This document shows positions 25,961-34,200 of a stretch of DNA of 64,000 nucleotides, in pieces (position 1 is the stretch's first letter; the number at the start of each line of letters is the position of its first letter). The notes beneath the pieces were generated by a model. It was not told the origin of the DNA. It saw only the letters and a program-made list of their open reading frames with translations, and did not search any database. The stretch covers positions 1 through 64,000 of the forward strand of contig DASPMY010000008.1 in NCBI GenBank assembly GCA_035626815.1. Direction: 5' to 3'. Both the position numbers and the translations under genes were made by a program. The DNA is from Croceibacterium_A sp035626815 (GTDB lineage Bacteria > Pseudomonadota > Alphaproteobacteria > Sphingomonadales > Sphingomonadaceae).

Positions 25961-26104
25961 GTGCGCACGATCGAGCCCCGGCCCGGCCGCCTCGTGCTGT
26001 TCCCGTCGGCGATGTGGCACGGGACCCGGCCGTTCCCCGCGGGCGAGCGGCTGACGGTCGCGTTCGACGTCGCCCGCCCCGCCCCATCTCGCGCGCCCGG
26101 CTGA
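25961..26104 (+). pseudogene. C-terminal remnant of a 2-oxoglutarate/Fe(II)-dependent oxygenase
   Basis: A reading frame of about 47 codons reads IEPRPGRLVLFPSAMWHGT followed by RPFPAGERLTVAFDVARP and ends at TGA 26102-26104. This is the recognisable end of the double-stranded beta-helix of 2OG-Fe(II) oxygenases: the last iron-ligand histidine is in MWHGT and the 2OG-binding arginine in ERLTVAFD. The HxD half and the rest of the domain are missing, and an in-frame TGA lies 30 bp upstream. It therefore looks like the relic of a decayed or deleted gene between comM and the PilZ gene. Confidence 0.6.
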
Positions 26105-26158
26105 AAGTCCCGACATGCTTAGGAACGTGTAAACGCTCGCTGTGCCAAGCTCGCGGCA

Positions 26159-26488
26159 GTGAAGCACCAGACGTTCCCACCCGAGAACGCGCGCACCGCC
26201 GCGGACCCGCGGCGCGAGGACGCGCGTGCCGAGGTGGGCATTTTCGCCGACGTCCGCGTCGGTTACGGCGAGTGGCAGAAGGCGCGGCTGAGCGACGTCT
26301 CCGCGACCGGCTTCCGCGTCGCCTGGCTGCCGCGCGCGGCAGAGGGAAATGCGGTGGCGATCCGCCTTCCCGGGCTCGAGCCGCTCAAGGCGATCGTGCG
26401 ATGGAAGGACGGCAATGCGGTCGGCTGCCAGTTCGAGCGGCCGCTCAGCGTCTATGTGTTCGAGCACCTGGTGCGCTCGGCATCCTGA
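26159..26488 (+). CDS. PilZ-domain protein
   Basis: A 109-residue single-domain protein. The PilZ signature is present in outline: an arginine pair (PRREDARAEV) before the barrel and DVSATGF for the D/N-x-S-x-x-G motif, which together bind cyclic di-GMP in active members. A canonical RxxxR spacing is RREDAR. It may act as a c-di-GMP effector for motility or envelope functions; no partner gene is nearby. The start is GTG at 26159. Its stop lies 3 bp from the stop of the convergent HAD gene. Confidence 0.82.
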   Translation: MKHQTFPPENARTAADPRREDARAEVGIFADVRVGYGEWQKARLSDVSATGFRVAWLPRAAEGNAVAIRLPGLEPLKAIVRWKDGNAVGCQFERPLSVYVFEHLVRSAS

Positions 26489-26491
26489 GGC

Positions 26492-27106
26492 TCAACCGAA
26501 CAGGCCGCGCGCCGCCAAGGCCTCGTCGAGCGCTAGAGCATCGGTGAACACGTGCGTGTCCCACCCGCGATCTGCCGCGGCGGCGACGTTGGCCGGATTG
26601 TCGTCGGTGAAGAACAGCGCTTCGCCCGGGCGGCCGAAGCGGCGCTCGGCGATCGCGTAGATCCTCGAGTCGGGCTTGGCGCAGCGCTCTTCGCCCGAGA
26701 CGACGACGTCCGCGAACAGCTCGAAGATCGGCTGCGCCGGGCGGAACTGGGCCCAGAACTCGGCGCCGAAGTTGGTCAGCGCGAACAGCGGCACGCCGGC
26801 GCGGGCGAGCCGGCGGACGATCGCATGGGTGCCCGGTATGGCGCTCGGCAGGGTCTCGTTGAAGCGGTTGCGATAGGCCTCGATCAGTGGTGCGTGAGCC
26901 GGATACGCCGCGATCCGCTCTGGCACCATCTCGGCCAGCGGCCGGCCGGCGTCGCTCTGGAAGTGCCACTCCTCGGTGACGACCTCGGCGAGGAACCAGT
27001 CGAGCTCGGCCGGATCGGGGATGAGCTTCTCGAACAGGTGCCGCAGGTTCCAGTCGAACAGCACGCGGCCGATGTCGAAGACGACGGCCCGCCGAGCTTC
27101 AGGCAT
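26492..27106 (-). CDS. HAD family hydrolase, haloacid dehalogenase/YihX-like
   Basis: A 204-residue HAD-superfamily protein. The nucleophile Asp11 is in VFDIGRVLFDW, motif II is ALTNFG, the motif III lysine is in CAKPDSRIY and the motif IV acidic pair is in FFTDDNPANV. The second acid of the DxD motif is replaced by Gly-Arg (DIG), as in YihX and 2-haloacid dehalogenases, so it may be a sugar-phosphate phosphatase or a dehalogenase. The substrate is unknown. It is preceded by the terminator of rpmJ and so probably has its own promoter. Confidence 0.85.
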   Translation of the reverse strand: MPEARRAVVFDIGRVLFDWNLRHLFEKLIPDPAELDWFLAEVVTEEWHFQSDAGRPLAEMVPERIAAYPAHAPLIEAYRNRFNETLPSAIPGTHAIVRRLARAGVPLFALTNFGAEFWAQFRPAQPIFELFADVVVSGEERCAKPDSRIYAIAERRFGRPGEALFFTDDNPANVAAAADRGWDTHVFTDALALDEALAARGLFG

Positions 27107-27108
27107 GC

Positions 27109-27138
27109 AAAAGGCCCCCGATCGCTCGGAGGCCCTTT
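27109..27138 (-). terminator. Rho-independent terminator after rpmJ
   Basis: Read on the minus strand: AAAGGGCCTCCGA, loop GCGA, TCGGGGGCCTTTT. A near-perfect stem with a T run lies 40 bp after the rpmJ stop and ends 3 bp before the HAD start codon. Confidence 0.8.
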
Positions 27139-27178
27139 AGGTCAACGCGGCCGCGAATGAATCGCGGCGCGGCGGACA

Positions 27179-27304
27179 TCAGCCCTGGCGCGCCTTGAAG
27201 CGGCGATTGGTCTTGTTGATCACGTAAGTCCGGCCGCGGCGGCGGATCACGCGGTTGTCGCGGTGGCGATCCTTGAGCGACTTCAGGCTGTTGCGGATTT
27301 TCAT
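27179..27304 (-). CDS. rpmJ: 50S ribosomal protein bL36, zinc-free type
   Basis: A 41-residue basic protein, MKIRNSLKSLKDRHRDN through TNRRFKARQG. This is the YkgO-like bL36 type that has no cysteines, in contrast to the 37-residue zinc-ribbon form encoded in the spc operon of many bacteria. Such versions are used under zinc limitation in some species but are the only copy in many alphaproteobacteria. It is monocistronic and has a strong terminator. Confidence 0.95.
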   Translation of the reverse strand: MKIRNSLKSLKDRHRDNRVIRRRGRTYVINKTNRRFKARQG

Positions 27305-27367
27305 CGTGGCGTTCCAAAAAATGCGGCACCGGAGGCGGCCCCCGATGCCGGAATTCACGCTGCGCCC

Positions 27368-28393
27368 CTATGCGCGGGGGCCGCTCAAGTCAAGCTCCGC
27401 CAGCTTGCGTTCCCAGGCGAGCGCGTGGCTGACGATTTCGTCCAGATCGGCGTGCTCGGGCCGCCACGGCAGCGTCGCCTTGAGCAGCGCAGGATCGGAC
27501 ACCAGCGCGTCGGGATCGCCCGCCCGGCGCGGCGCCAGCACGCGCTCGAGCTTGCGGTTGGTGACCCGGTCGACCGCGTCGAGCACCTCGAGCACCGAGA
27601 ACCCGCGGCCGTAGCCGCAGTTCATCGTCAGCGAGCGCCGGGGCTCGGCGATCAGCGCCTCGAGCGCGAGCACGTGCGCGGCGGCGAGGTCGCTGACGTG
27701 GATGTAGTCGCGCACGCCGGTGCCATCGGGCGTGGCGTAGTCGGTGCCGTATACCGAGACCGCTGCCCGCTTCCCCAGCGCCGCCTCGACCGCGACCTTG
27801 ATCAGGTGCGTGGCTCCGGCGGTCGACTGCCCGCTGCGGCCTTGCGGATCGGCTCCGGCGACGTTGAAATAGCGCAGCGCGCAGTAGTTCAGCGGATGCG
27901 CCGCGGCGGCGTCGGCAAGCATCCGCTCGGTCATCAGCTTCGACCAGCCGTAGGGATTGATCGGCCGCGTCGGGGTGTCCTCGGTGACGGCGGCAACCTC
28001 GGGGATGCCATAGGTCGCCGCGGTGCTCGAGAAGATGAAATGCGGCACCCCGGCGGCGACGGCCGCGGCGATCAGCGCGCGGCTCTTGGCGGTGTTGTTG
28101 TGGTAGTACTTGAGCGGGTCGGCGACCGATTCCGGAACCACGATCGAGCCGGCGAAATGCATCACCGCGCGCGTGCCCTGCTCGGCGAAGATCCGCGCCA
28201 GCAGCGCCGCATCCTCGATGTCGCCTTCGTACAGCGGGACTTCCTCGGGCACGGCGAAGCGGAAGCCGGTCGAGAGGTTGTCGATCACCGCGACCGGCCA
28301 CCCGCCGTCGCGCAGCGCCAGCACCGCGTGGCTGCCGATATAGCCGGCACCGCCAGTGACCAGGACGGGGAACGGGCGCGCGGCGGAGCTCAT
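27368..28393 (-). CDS. galE: UDP-glucose 4-epimerase
   Basis: GalE interconverts UDP-glucose and UDP-galactose with bound NAD+. The 341-residue short-chain dehydrogenase-fold protein has the NAD loop LVTGGAGYIGSHAVLAL, the catalytic serine/threonine strand FSSTAATYGIP and the YGWSK catalytic tyrosine-lysine motif. NPYGWSKLMTERML and the C-terminal RRAGDPDALV are typical of GalE rather than of other extended SDRs. The start at 28391-28393 is set by the fold; longer frames are not conserved. Probable use: precursors for cell-surface polysaccharide. Confidence 0.93.
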   Translation of the reverse strand: MSSAARPFPVLVTGGAGYIGSHAVLALRDGGWPVAVIDNLSTGFRFAVPEEVPLYEGDIEDAALLARIFAEQGTRAVMHFAGSIVVPESVADPLKYYHNNTAKSRALIAAAVAAGVPHFIFSSTAATYGIPEVAAVTEDTPTRPINPYGWSKLMTERMLADAAAAHPLNYCALRYFNVAGADPQGRSGQSTAGATHLIKVAVEAALGKRAAVSVYGTDYATPDGTGVRDYIHVSDLAAAHVLALEALIAEPRRSLTMNCGYGRGFSVLEVLDAVDRVTNRKLERVLAPRRAGDPDALVSDPALLKATLPWRPEHADLDEIVSHALAWERKLAELDLSGPRA

Positions 28394-28486
28394 CGCCAGC
28401 GGGCTAGGTCGCAACGCCGGGCGGCGCAACGGCAAATGCGCCCGCGCCCGCGTGCAACCGGTTGGCGCTTCGGGCATTGTATCGCC

Positions 28487-29086
28487 ATGACCGCTCGCGC
28501 TCGCCTCCTGGCCCTCGCCCTGGCCGCTTCGCTGGCCGGATGCACCACCCCCGCCTACGTCTCCCCGGTCGAGGTGACGCGCTTCGTCGGCGAGCAGCCG
28601 GCGGTGCTCGGCAGCGGCCCGATCGCGGTCCAGGCCGCACCCGGCGTGGCGACGGATTCGTGGGAATACGCGGCGTTCGAGAACGCCGTGGCGCAGGAGC
28701 TGACCGAGCTCGGCTACACGGTGACCGGCGACATGGCCCAGCAAGTGGCCGAGATCGGCGTCCACCGGGTGATCGCGCAGTCCGGCGGCGGGCGCTCGCC
28801 GGTCAACGTCGGCGTCGGCGGCTCGACCGGATCGTACGGCTCGGGCGTCGGCATGGGCATCGGCATCAACCTCGGCGGCAACCGTCCGGCCGAGCGGATC
28901 GACACCGAGCTGCGCGTGGTCATCAAGCCGAGCGGCGGCGTTAACGCGTTGTGGGAAGGCCGCGCCCGCTTCAGCGCCACCGCCAACAGTGACTTCGCCG
29001 ACCAGCGCGCCGCCGCCGGCAAGTTGGCCGACGCGCTGTTCGACGGCTTCCCCGGCCGCTCGGGCGAGACTATCGAGGTGCGATGA
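28487..29086 (+). CDS. DUF4136 lipoprotein
   Basis: A 199-residue protein with a lipoprotein signal peptide (RLLALALAASLAGC, lipobox LAGC with the acylated Cys at about residue 19). The rest matches DUF4136: WEYAAFENAVAQELTELGY followed by a Gly/Ser-rich turn region (GVGGSTGSYGSGVGMGIGIN) and a beta strand ending in ELRVVIK. Function unknown; it is presumably attached to the outer membrane. Its stop overlaps the start of the carboxypeptidase gene (ATGA), indicating one operon. Confidence 0.82.
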   Translation: MTARARLLALALAASLAGCTTPAYVSPVEVTRFVGEQPAVLGSGPIAVQAAPGVATDSWEYAAFENAVAQELTELGYTVTGDMAQQVAEIGVHRVIAQSGGGRSPVNVGVGGSTGSYGSGVGMGIGINLGGNRPAERIDTELRVVIKPSGGVNALWEGRARFSATANSDFADQRAAAGKLADALFDGFPGRSGETIEVR

Positions 29087-30213
29087 GCGATATCCTGATC
29101 GATTCAGCGTTCGATAGCGGCAACATCGAAGTCGTTTCCATCTCGGGCTCCACCGCGCGGCTGCGCATCCCGCGGGACAACCAGTCCGAATTCTACCAGT
29201 GGTTCCATTTCCGCGTCGCCGGCGCCGCCGGGCGCGAGCTCGAGCTCAAGATCGGCGACCTCAACGGCTCGGCCTATCCCGACGGGTGGGTCGACTACCG
29301 CGCCTGCGTGTCGGAGGACCGCAGCTACTGGGGCCGCGCGGAGACGAGCTTCGACAAGGACGAGGGCGGCGGCATGCTTACCATCCGCCACGCCCCGGCG
29401 AGCGACATGGCCTGGTTCGCCTATTTCGCGCCCTACTCGCTCGAGCGGCACCACGACCTCGTCGCCGAGGCGGCTGTGAGCGAGGGCGTCACCTACCGCT
29501 GCCTCGGCCACAGCCTCGACGGCCGCCCGCTCGATTGCCTCGAGCTGGGCGACGGCGACGTGCCGGTGTGGCTCTACGCCCGCCAGCACCCCGGCGAGAG
29601 CATGGCCGAATGGTGGATGGAAGGCGCGCTCGAGGTGCTGTGCGACGCGGCCGACCCGGTCGCGCGGGTGCTGCGCCGGAAGTGCAGGCTGCACGTGGTG
29701 CCCAACTGCAATCCCGACGGCTCCTACCGCGGGCACCTCCGGACCAACGCCATCGGCGTCAACCTCAACCGCGAGTGGCACGAGCCGAGCGCCGACAATT
29801 CGCCCGAAGTGCTGGCGCTGCGCAACGCGATGGACGCGAGCGGCGTGCGCTTCGCGATGGACGTTCATGGCGACGAGGCGATCGCCGCCAATTTCCTCGC
29901 CGGGTTCGAGGGCATCCCGTCATGGAGCGACGCGCTCGGCGAGCAATTCTATCGCTTCCGCGCGATCCTCGATCGGCGCAGCCCCGATTTCCAGACGGCC
30001 AAGGGCTATCCGGCGGCCAAGCCGGGCAAGGCCAACCTGTCGATGAGCACCAACCAGCTGGCCGAGCGCTACGGCGCCTGCGCGATGACTTTGGAGATGC
30101 CGTTCAAGGACAATGCCGACCTGCCCGACCCGGAGCAGGGCTGGAGCCCCGAGCGCTCGAAGCTGCTCGCCCGCGACTGCCTCGCCGCGCTGACCGAGTG
30201 GCTCGCGGCGTGA
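29083..30213 (+). CDS. M14 family carboxypeptidase, cytosolic carboxypeptidase-like
   Basis: A 376-residue protein of the CCP/AGBL-like branch of zinc carboxypeptidases: an N-terminal beta-sandwich (residues about 1-130) followed by the M14 domain. Zinc ligands are His169 and Glu172 in RQHPGESMAEW and His262 in MDVHGDE; the catalytic glutamate is Glu338 in MTLEMPFKD. No signal peptide is visible, so it acts in the cytosol. Eukaryotic relatives trim polyglutamate side chains; bacterial substrates are unknown. The gene is coupled to the DUF4136 gene upstream (ATGA) and to a small exported-protein gene downstream (GTGA). Confidence 0.9.
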   Translation: MSDILIDSAFDSGNIEVVSISGSTARLRIPRDNQSEFYQWFHFRVAGAAGRELELKIGDLNGSAYPDGWVDYRACVSEDRSYWGRAETSFDKDEGGGMLTIRHAPASDMAWFAYFAPYSLERHHDLVAEAAVSEGVTYRCLGHSLDGRPLDCLELGDGDVPVWLYARQHPGESMAEWWMEGALEVLCDAADPVARVLRRKCRLHVVPNCNPDGSYRGHLRTNAIGVNLNREWHEPSADNSPEVLALRNAMDASGVRFAMDVHGDEAIAANFLAGFEGIPSWSDALGEQFYRFRAILDRRSPDFQTAKGYPAAKPGKANLSMSTNQLAERYGACAMTLEMPFKDNADLPDPEQGWSPERSKLLARDCLAALTEWLAA

Positions 30214-30728
30214 GCGGCGGGCGGGTCCTGGGCGCGATGGCCCCGGCGCTGCTCGCCTCGTGCGCGGCGGCGGGCACGGCGCCGTCGCCACCCGAGTGGG
30301 AGGCGATCGCGTTCGAGGTCAACTCGTGGGGCCGCCCGGTGGTCGCCTGGACGGTGCGCGCCGACGGCAGCGGCGAGTGGGCCGAGACCGTCGGCGAGCG
30401 CGACGCGCCGGTCGGGCCTTTCCGCGTCGAGCACCACACGATCGCCGCGGGCAGCACCGGCTTCCGCGAGCTCGCGGCGGTGCTGGCCGAGCTGCCCGAC
30501 CCGGCGCCGGCGAGCGACGACTGCGAGCTGTTCGCGACCGACATGCCCTATGGCACGCTGCGCCTGACGCGCGCCGCGACGACGCGCGAGATCGCCTTCA
30601 ACGAGGGCTGCCGCGATCCCGCCTACCGCGCGTTCATCGCGACGCTCAAGCGCGCCGACGCGCTGGTCGAAAGCTGGGGCAAGGCCGCCCCGGTCTCGCG
30701 CAGCGAAGAGTTCCCGCGCGGCCGCTAG
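30210..30728 (+). CDS. Small exported protein, possible lipoprotein, function unknown
   Basis: A 172-residue product from the GTG start that overlaps the carboxypeptidase stop, or about 163 residues from an ATG at 30238. The N-terminus has a short hydrophobic stretch ending LLASCAAAG, which fits a lipobox with the Cys at about residue 18. The rest (EWEAIAFEVNSWGRPVVAWTVR through FNEGCRDPAYRAFIATL) shows mixed alpha/beta character and two further cysteines. I do not recognise a family. Confidence 0.65.
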   Translation: MSGGRVLGAMAPALLASCAAAGTAPSPPEWEAIAFEVNSWGRPVVAWTVRADGSGEWAETVGERDAPVGPFRVEHHTIAAGSTGFRELAAVLAELPDPAPASDDCELFATDMPYGTLRLTRAATTREIAFNEGCRDPAYRAFIATLKRADALVESWGKAAPVSRSEEFPRGR

Positions 30729-30733
30729 GGGCG

Positions 30734-31129
30734 TTACTGCCGCGTGCCGGCGAGCTTCATCTGGCCGAAGTCGGAGCCCACCTGGCCGCTCAGCGTGTCC
30801 CCTTCGACGGCGCCCGAGTAGGCGAAGGTCATCTCGCCCTGCGGCGTGGTCAGCTTGCGGGTGAAGGCGAACTTGGGCCCGTCGACCACGACGTCGCTGA
30901 CGACGCTCGGCATCGGCCCGGGGCCTTGCCCGCCGGCCTGCGGCACGTCCTTGAAGTCGACGCTATAGCCGCTGTCGGTCTCGGCGACGGTCATCGTCGC
31001 CTCGAACTTGCCGAAATCGGTCTCGACGGCGGTGGCCCAGGTGCCGACCACCGGCGAGCCTTGCGCGAGTGCCGGCGCGGCCATGAAGGCGGCCCCCGCG
31101 AGCACGGCGAAGCGAACTGTCTTGAACAT
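30734..31129 (-). CDS. Small secreted protein of unknown function
   Basis: A 131-residue protein with a signal peptide (VRFAVLAGAAFMAAPALAQG, cleavage after ALAQ or so). The mature part is beta-rich (GTWATAVETDFGKFEATMTV, MTFAYSGAVEGDTLSGQVGS) and resembles small lipocalin-like or calycin-type domains that begin with GTW, but the family is not certain. Its promoter is nearly identical to that of the large RTX gene behind it, which suggests shared expression. It converges with the preceding gene with a gap of 5 bp. Confidence 0.65.
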   Translation of the reverse strand: MFKTVRFAVLAGAAFMAAPALAQGSPVVGTWATAVETDFGKFEATMTVAETDSGYSVDFKDVPQAGGQGPGPMPSVVSDVVVDGPKFAFTRKLTTPQGEMTFAYSGAVEGDTLSGQVGSDFGQMKLAGTRQ

Positions 31130-31173
31130 GCGATCATCCCTCCCGGGGCCGGCGCGCGGCGCCGCCCGCCGCG

Positions 31174-31202
31174 GTTCTACTGCGGCGCAGGGGGTGCGAC
31201 AA
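31174..31202 (-). promoter_or_regulatory. Sigma-70-type promoter of the small secreted protein gene
   Basis: On the minus strand: TTGTCG, 17-bp spacer, TAGAAC, 44 bp before the start codon. An AGGCG block sits directly before the -35. The same hexamers, spacing and preceding AGGCG recur at 35457-35485 before the RTX gene. Confidence 0.55.
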
Positions 31203-31267
31203 CGCCTTGATTGCCGCGGATCGGGCTGATGGGGACGGCGGCTCGCGGCGGCCGCCCCCGTTCCGGA

Positions 31268-34200
31268 TCAGATCAGCGGCAGATCGGGATTCAACGGCAG
31301 CGGCGGCGGCGGCGCGCCGTAAAAGATCACGCCGAGCTGCGTGACGGTGGCCGCGTCGTTCAGGGTTGAAACGTCGGCCGCGCTCGCCTGAACGACATTG
31401 AGCACACCCCCGGCCGCGTCGTTCAGCCTGATCACATCGGCGTCTGCCTCCGAGAAGAGGTTGCCGAAGATGTCGAGGTTCAGCGTCGCTGTTCCTGTCG
31501 CAAGCCCGGCGCTGGCATCGAACTCGAGGTCGGCGCCTGCCGTATCTCGAATATTGTTGTCCGTCACCGTGGCGTTCATGACCGCGCTGTTGATCGACCG
31601 CACGCGCACGACTTCGAGATTGGAGTTGGCGGTGACGAGATTTCCGTCAATCAGAACGTCGACCGAGGTGCTGTTTTGGCCGTTGACCAGAATGGCATTG
31701 GCGTTGCCATTGCCGGCGGTCCAAAGATTCCCGTTCTGGCCGACGAAGTTGTCGGAGATCGTGACATCACCCGTGGCGCTGGCGTTGAAGTTTGCGTTGA
31801 TGCCGATCTTGCTCGTCGTGCCCAGCCGATCGATGCTGTTCCCGTCGACCAGCACGAAGGTGGAGCTGGTGCCATCGCCGGTGAAGGTGATGGCACGGGC
31901 CCCAAGCAGGTCTTCGATGACGTTATCCTGGATCGTGAAGTGCGCCGTCGCGCCGCCTCCGTTCGTCATGCTGACCGCACCGAGGTTGGTGTTCGGCCGC
32001 ATTATGTCGTCGAAGGTGCCGCCCTCGACTGCCGCGCGCATGGTCATCGTGCCGAGCGAATTCAGTGTGACGCCGCCATTGCCGCCTGCCGCAGCGTTCA
32101 GGAAGTCCGAATCGACAACGTGAACATCGACGTCGCCGGTGCTGCCGCTCGCGCCATTGACCTGGATTCCGTCGCCAGCCAGTCCGGTGAAGGTCGAGCC
32201 CTCGACCCTGAGGCCCATGCTCGAGGTGCCGAACGCCTGCATGAAGATCGCATCGTTGCCGGTCGCGCCGTTCGAGAACGTCGTGCCGGTGACGGTGAAC
32301 GAGGTCATGTCGGTGTCGGTGTTGACGATGCGCACGCCGTCGACGGTGTTGCCGCTGCCGAGGCCGAAGCCGCTGATCGTGCTGTCGGTGAGCGAGTTCT
32401 CGCCGCGCAGGTCGGTGGCGAGGATCGCCTGCCCGTTGGTGTTGAGGATGCTCATCGAGGACAAGTCGAGGTCCATCGTGTCGGTCGCCACGATCGCCGC
32501 GCCGGTGGTGCCCTGGATGGTCCCGCCCGAGCCGGCGACGCCGGTGCCGGTGACGGTGAACCCGGCGCTGCTGCCGGTCCCGGAGAGGAGGATGCCGTTG
32601 ACCCCGCCGTTGGCCGACACGCTGGCCAAGGTGACCCCGCCGCTCGTGACGTTGGTGAGGTTGACGGCGGTCGCGCCGACCGTGGCGATGCTGCCGGCGC
32701 TGACGGCGATGCTGCCGCTGTTCTGCACGTTGAGGCCGAAGCCCGAGGTGTTGGCGATCGTCAGCCCGCCCTGGAACGCGGTGCTGAGCGTGCCGCCGGT
32801 CACGTCGACCGCGCCGCCGCTCTGGGCGCCGGCGATGGTCGTCGCGCCGCTGACGGCGAAGCTGCCGCCGAGCCCGTCGAGGTCGATCGCCCCGCCGCTC
32901 GAGCCGGTCGAGGCGGCGCTGTTGAGCGTCACCGCCAGCGTGCCGCCGTTGTCGATGTCGACGATCTGGCCGGCCCCCGAGATGCCGACGTCGGTGACGG
33001 TCAGCGTGCCGACCGTGCCGCCGTTGTCGTCGATGCCGGCGCCGCCCGCGGAGACGACGTCGACGCCGGCGACCGTGTTGTTCTCGGCCACGTCGATGCC
33101 GTCGCCGGCGGTAGCCGCGATGGTCGGCCGCAGCGCGCCATCGGCCACGCCGGTCAGCGTCTGGCCGTCGAGCAGGTTGATGCCGTCGGCCTCGGCATAG
33201 GTGCCGGTGCCGGCGAGCAGAAACACGTTGTCGCCCGCGCCGGGCCCGCCGGGCGTGCCCTGCGCGGCGTTGAACGCGGCGATCGAGGTGAACGGGTCGC
33301 TCGGGCTGCCGGTCTCGGCGCTGCCCACCGCGCTGTTGTCGATGTACCAGTTGGTGCCGTCGGGCGGCACGCTGTCGCCGGCGCCGGTGATCGTGATGGT
33401 CACGTCCTGGGTGGCGGTGCCGCCCTTGCCGTCGTCGATCTCGACCGTGTAGGTCTGGGTGACCTCCTCGCCTTCGTCGAGGCTGTCGAGGTCGGCGTCG
33501 CTGACGTCGAAGCTCCACCCGACGCTATCGCCGGTCTGGTCGACCGGATCGAGCGTGAACGTGCCGAGGTAGCCGCTGCCCTGCGCCGTGGCGCTGGCGC
33601 TGTGGGTGTCGGACAGGTCGAGGTCGTCGAACGCGATCGTGCCGTCGGCGCTGTGCGTGGCGGTGCCTTCGCCCGGATCGCCGTTGGGCAGCTCCTCGAC
33701 CGAGCCGCTGGCGGTGGTGTTGGCCGCATCGATCGTCGGCGCATCGTTGGCGCCGGTGACCGTCACCGTGGCGGTCGACGAGGACGACGCGCCATGCTCG
33801 TCCTCGATGGTGTAGTTGATGACGACGTCGGCGCTCTCGCCGACGGCGAGATAGTCGAAGTCGGTGCCCGGATCGAACTCGACCTGGTTGCCGACGATCG
33901 CCACGCTGCCCTGGCCGGAGGGGCCGGAGGCGGCGGTCACGGTCAGCACCGCGCCGTCGTCGGCGTCGGTGTCGTTGGCCAGCACGTCGACCGTCACCGC
34001 CGCGTTCTCGGACGTGGTGTCGGTGTCGGGGTTGGCGACCGGGCCGTCGTTGGTCCCGGTCACGGTGATCTGGATCGTCGACGAGGCGGACGCGCCGTGC
34101 TCGTCCTCGATCGTGTAGCTGACGGTGACGTTGGCCGTGGCGCCGTCCGCCAGGTGGTCGAAATCGCTGCCCGGGTCGAACTGGACCTGGTTGCCGACGA

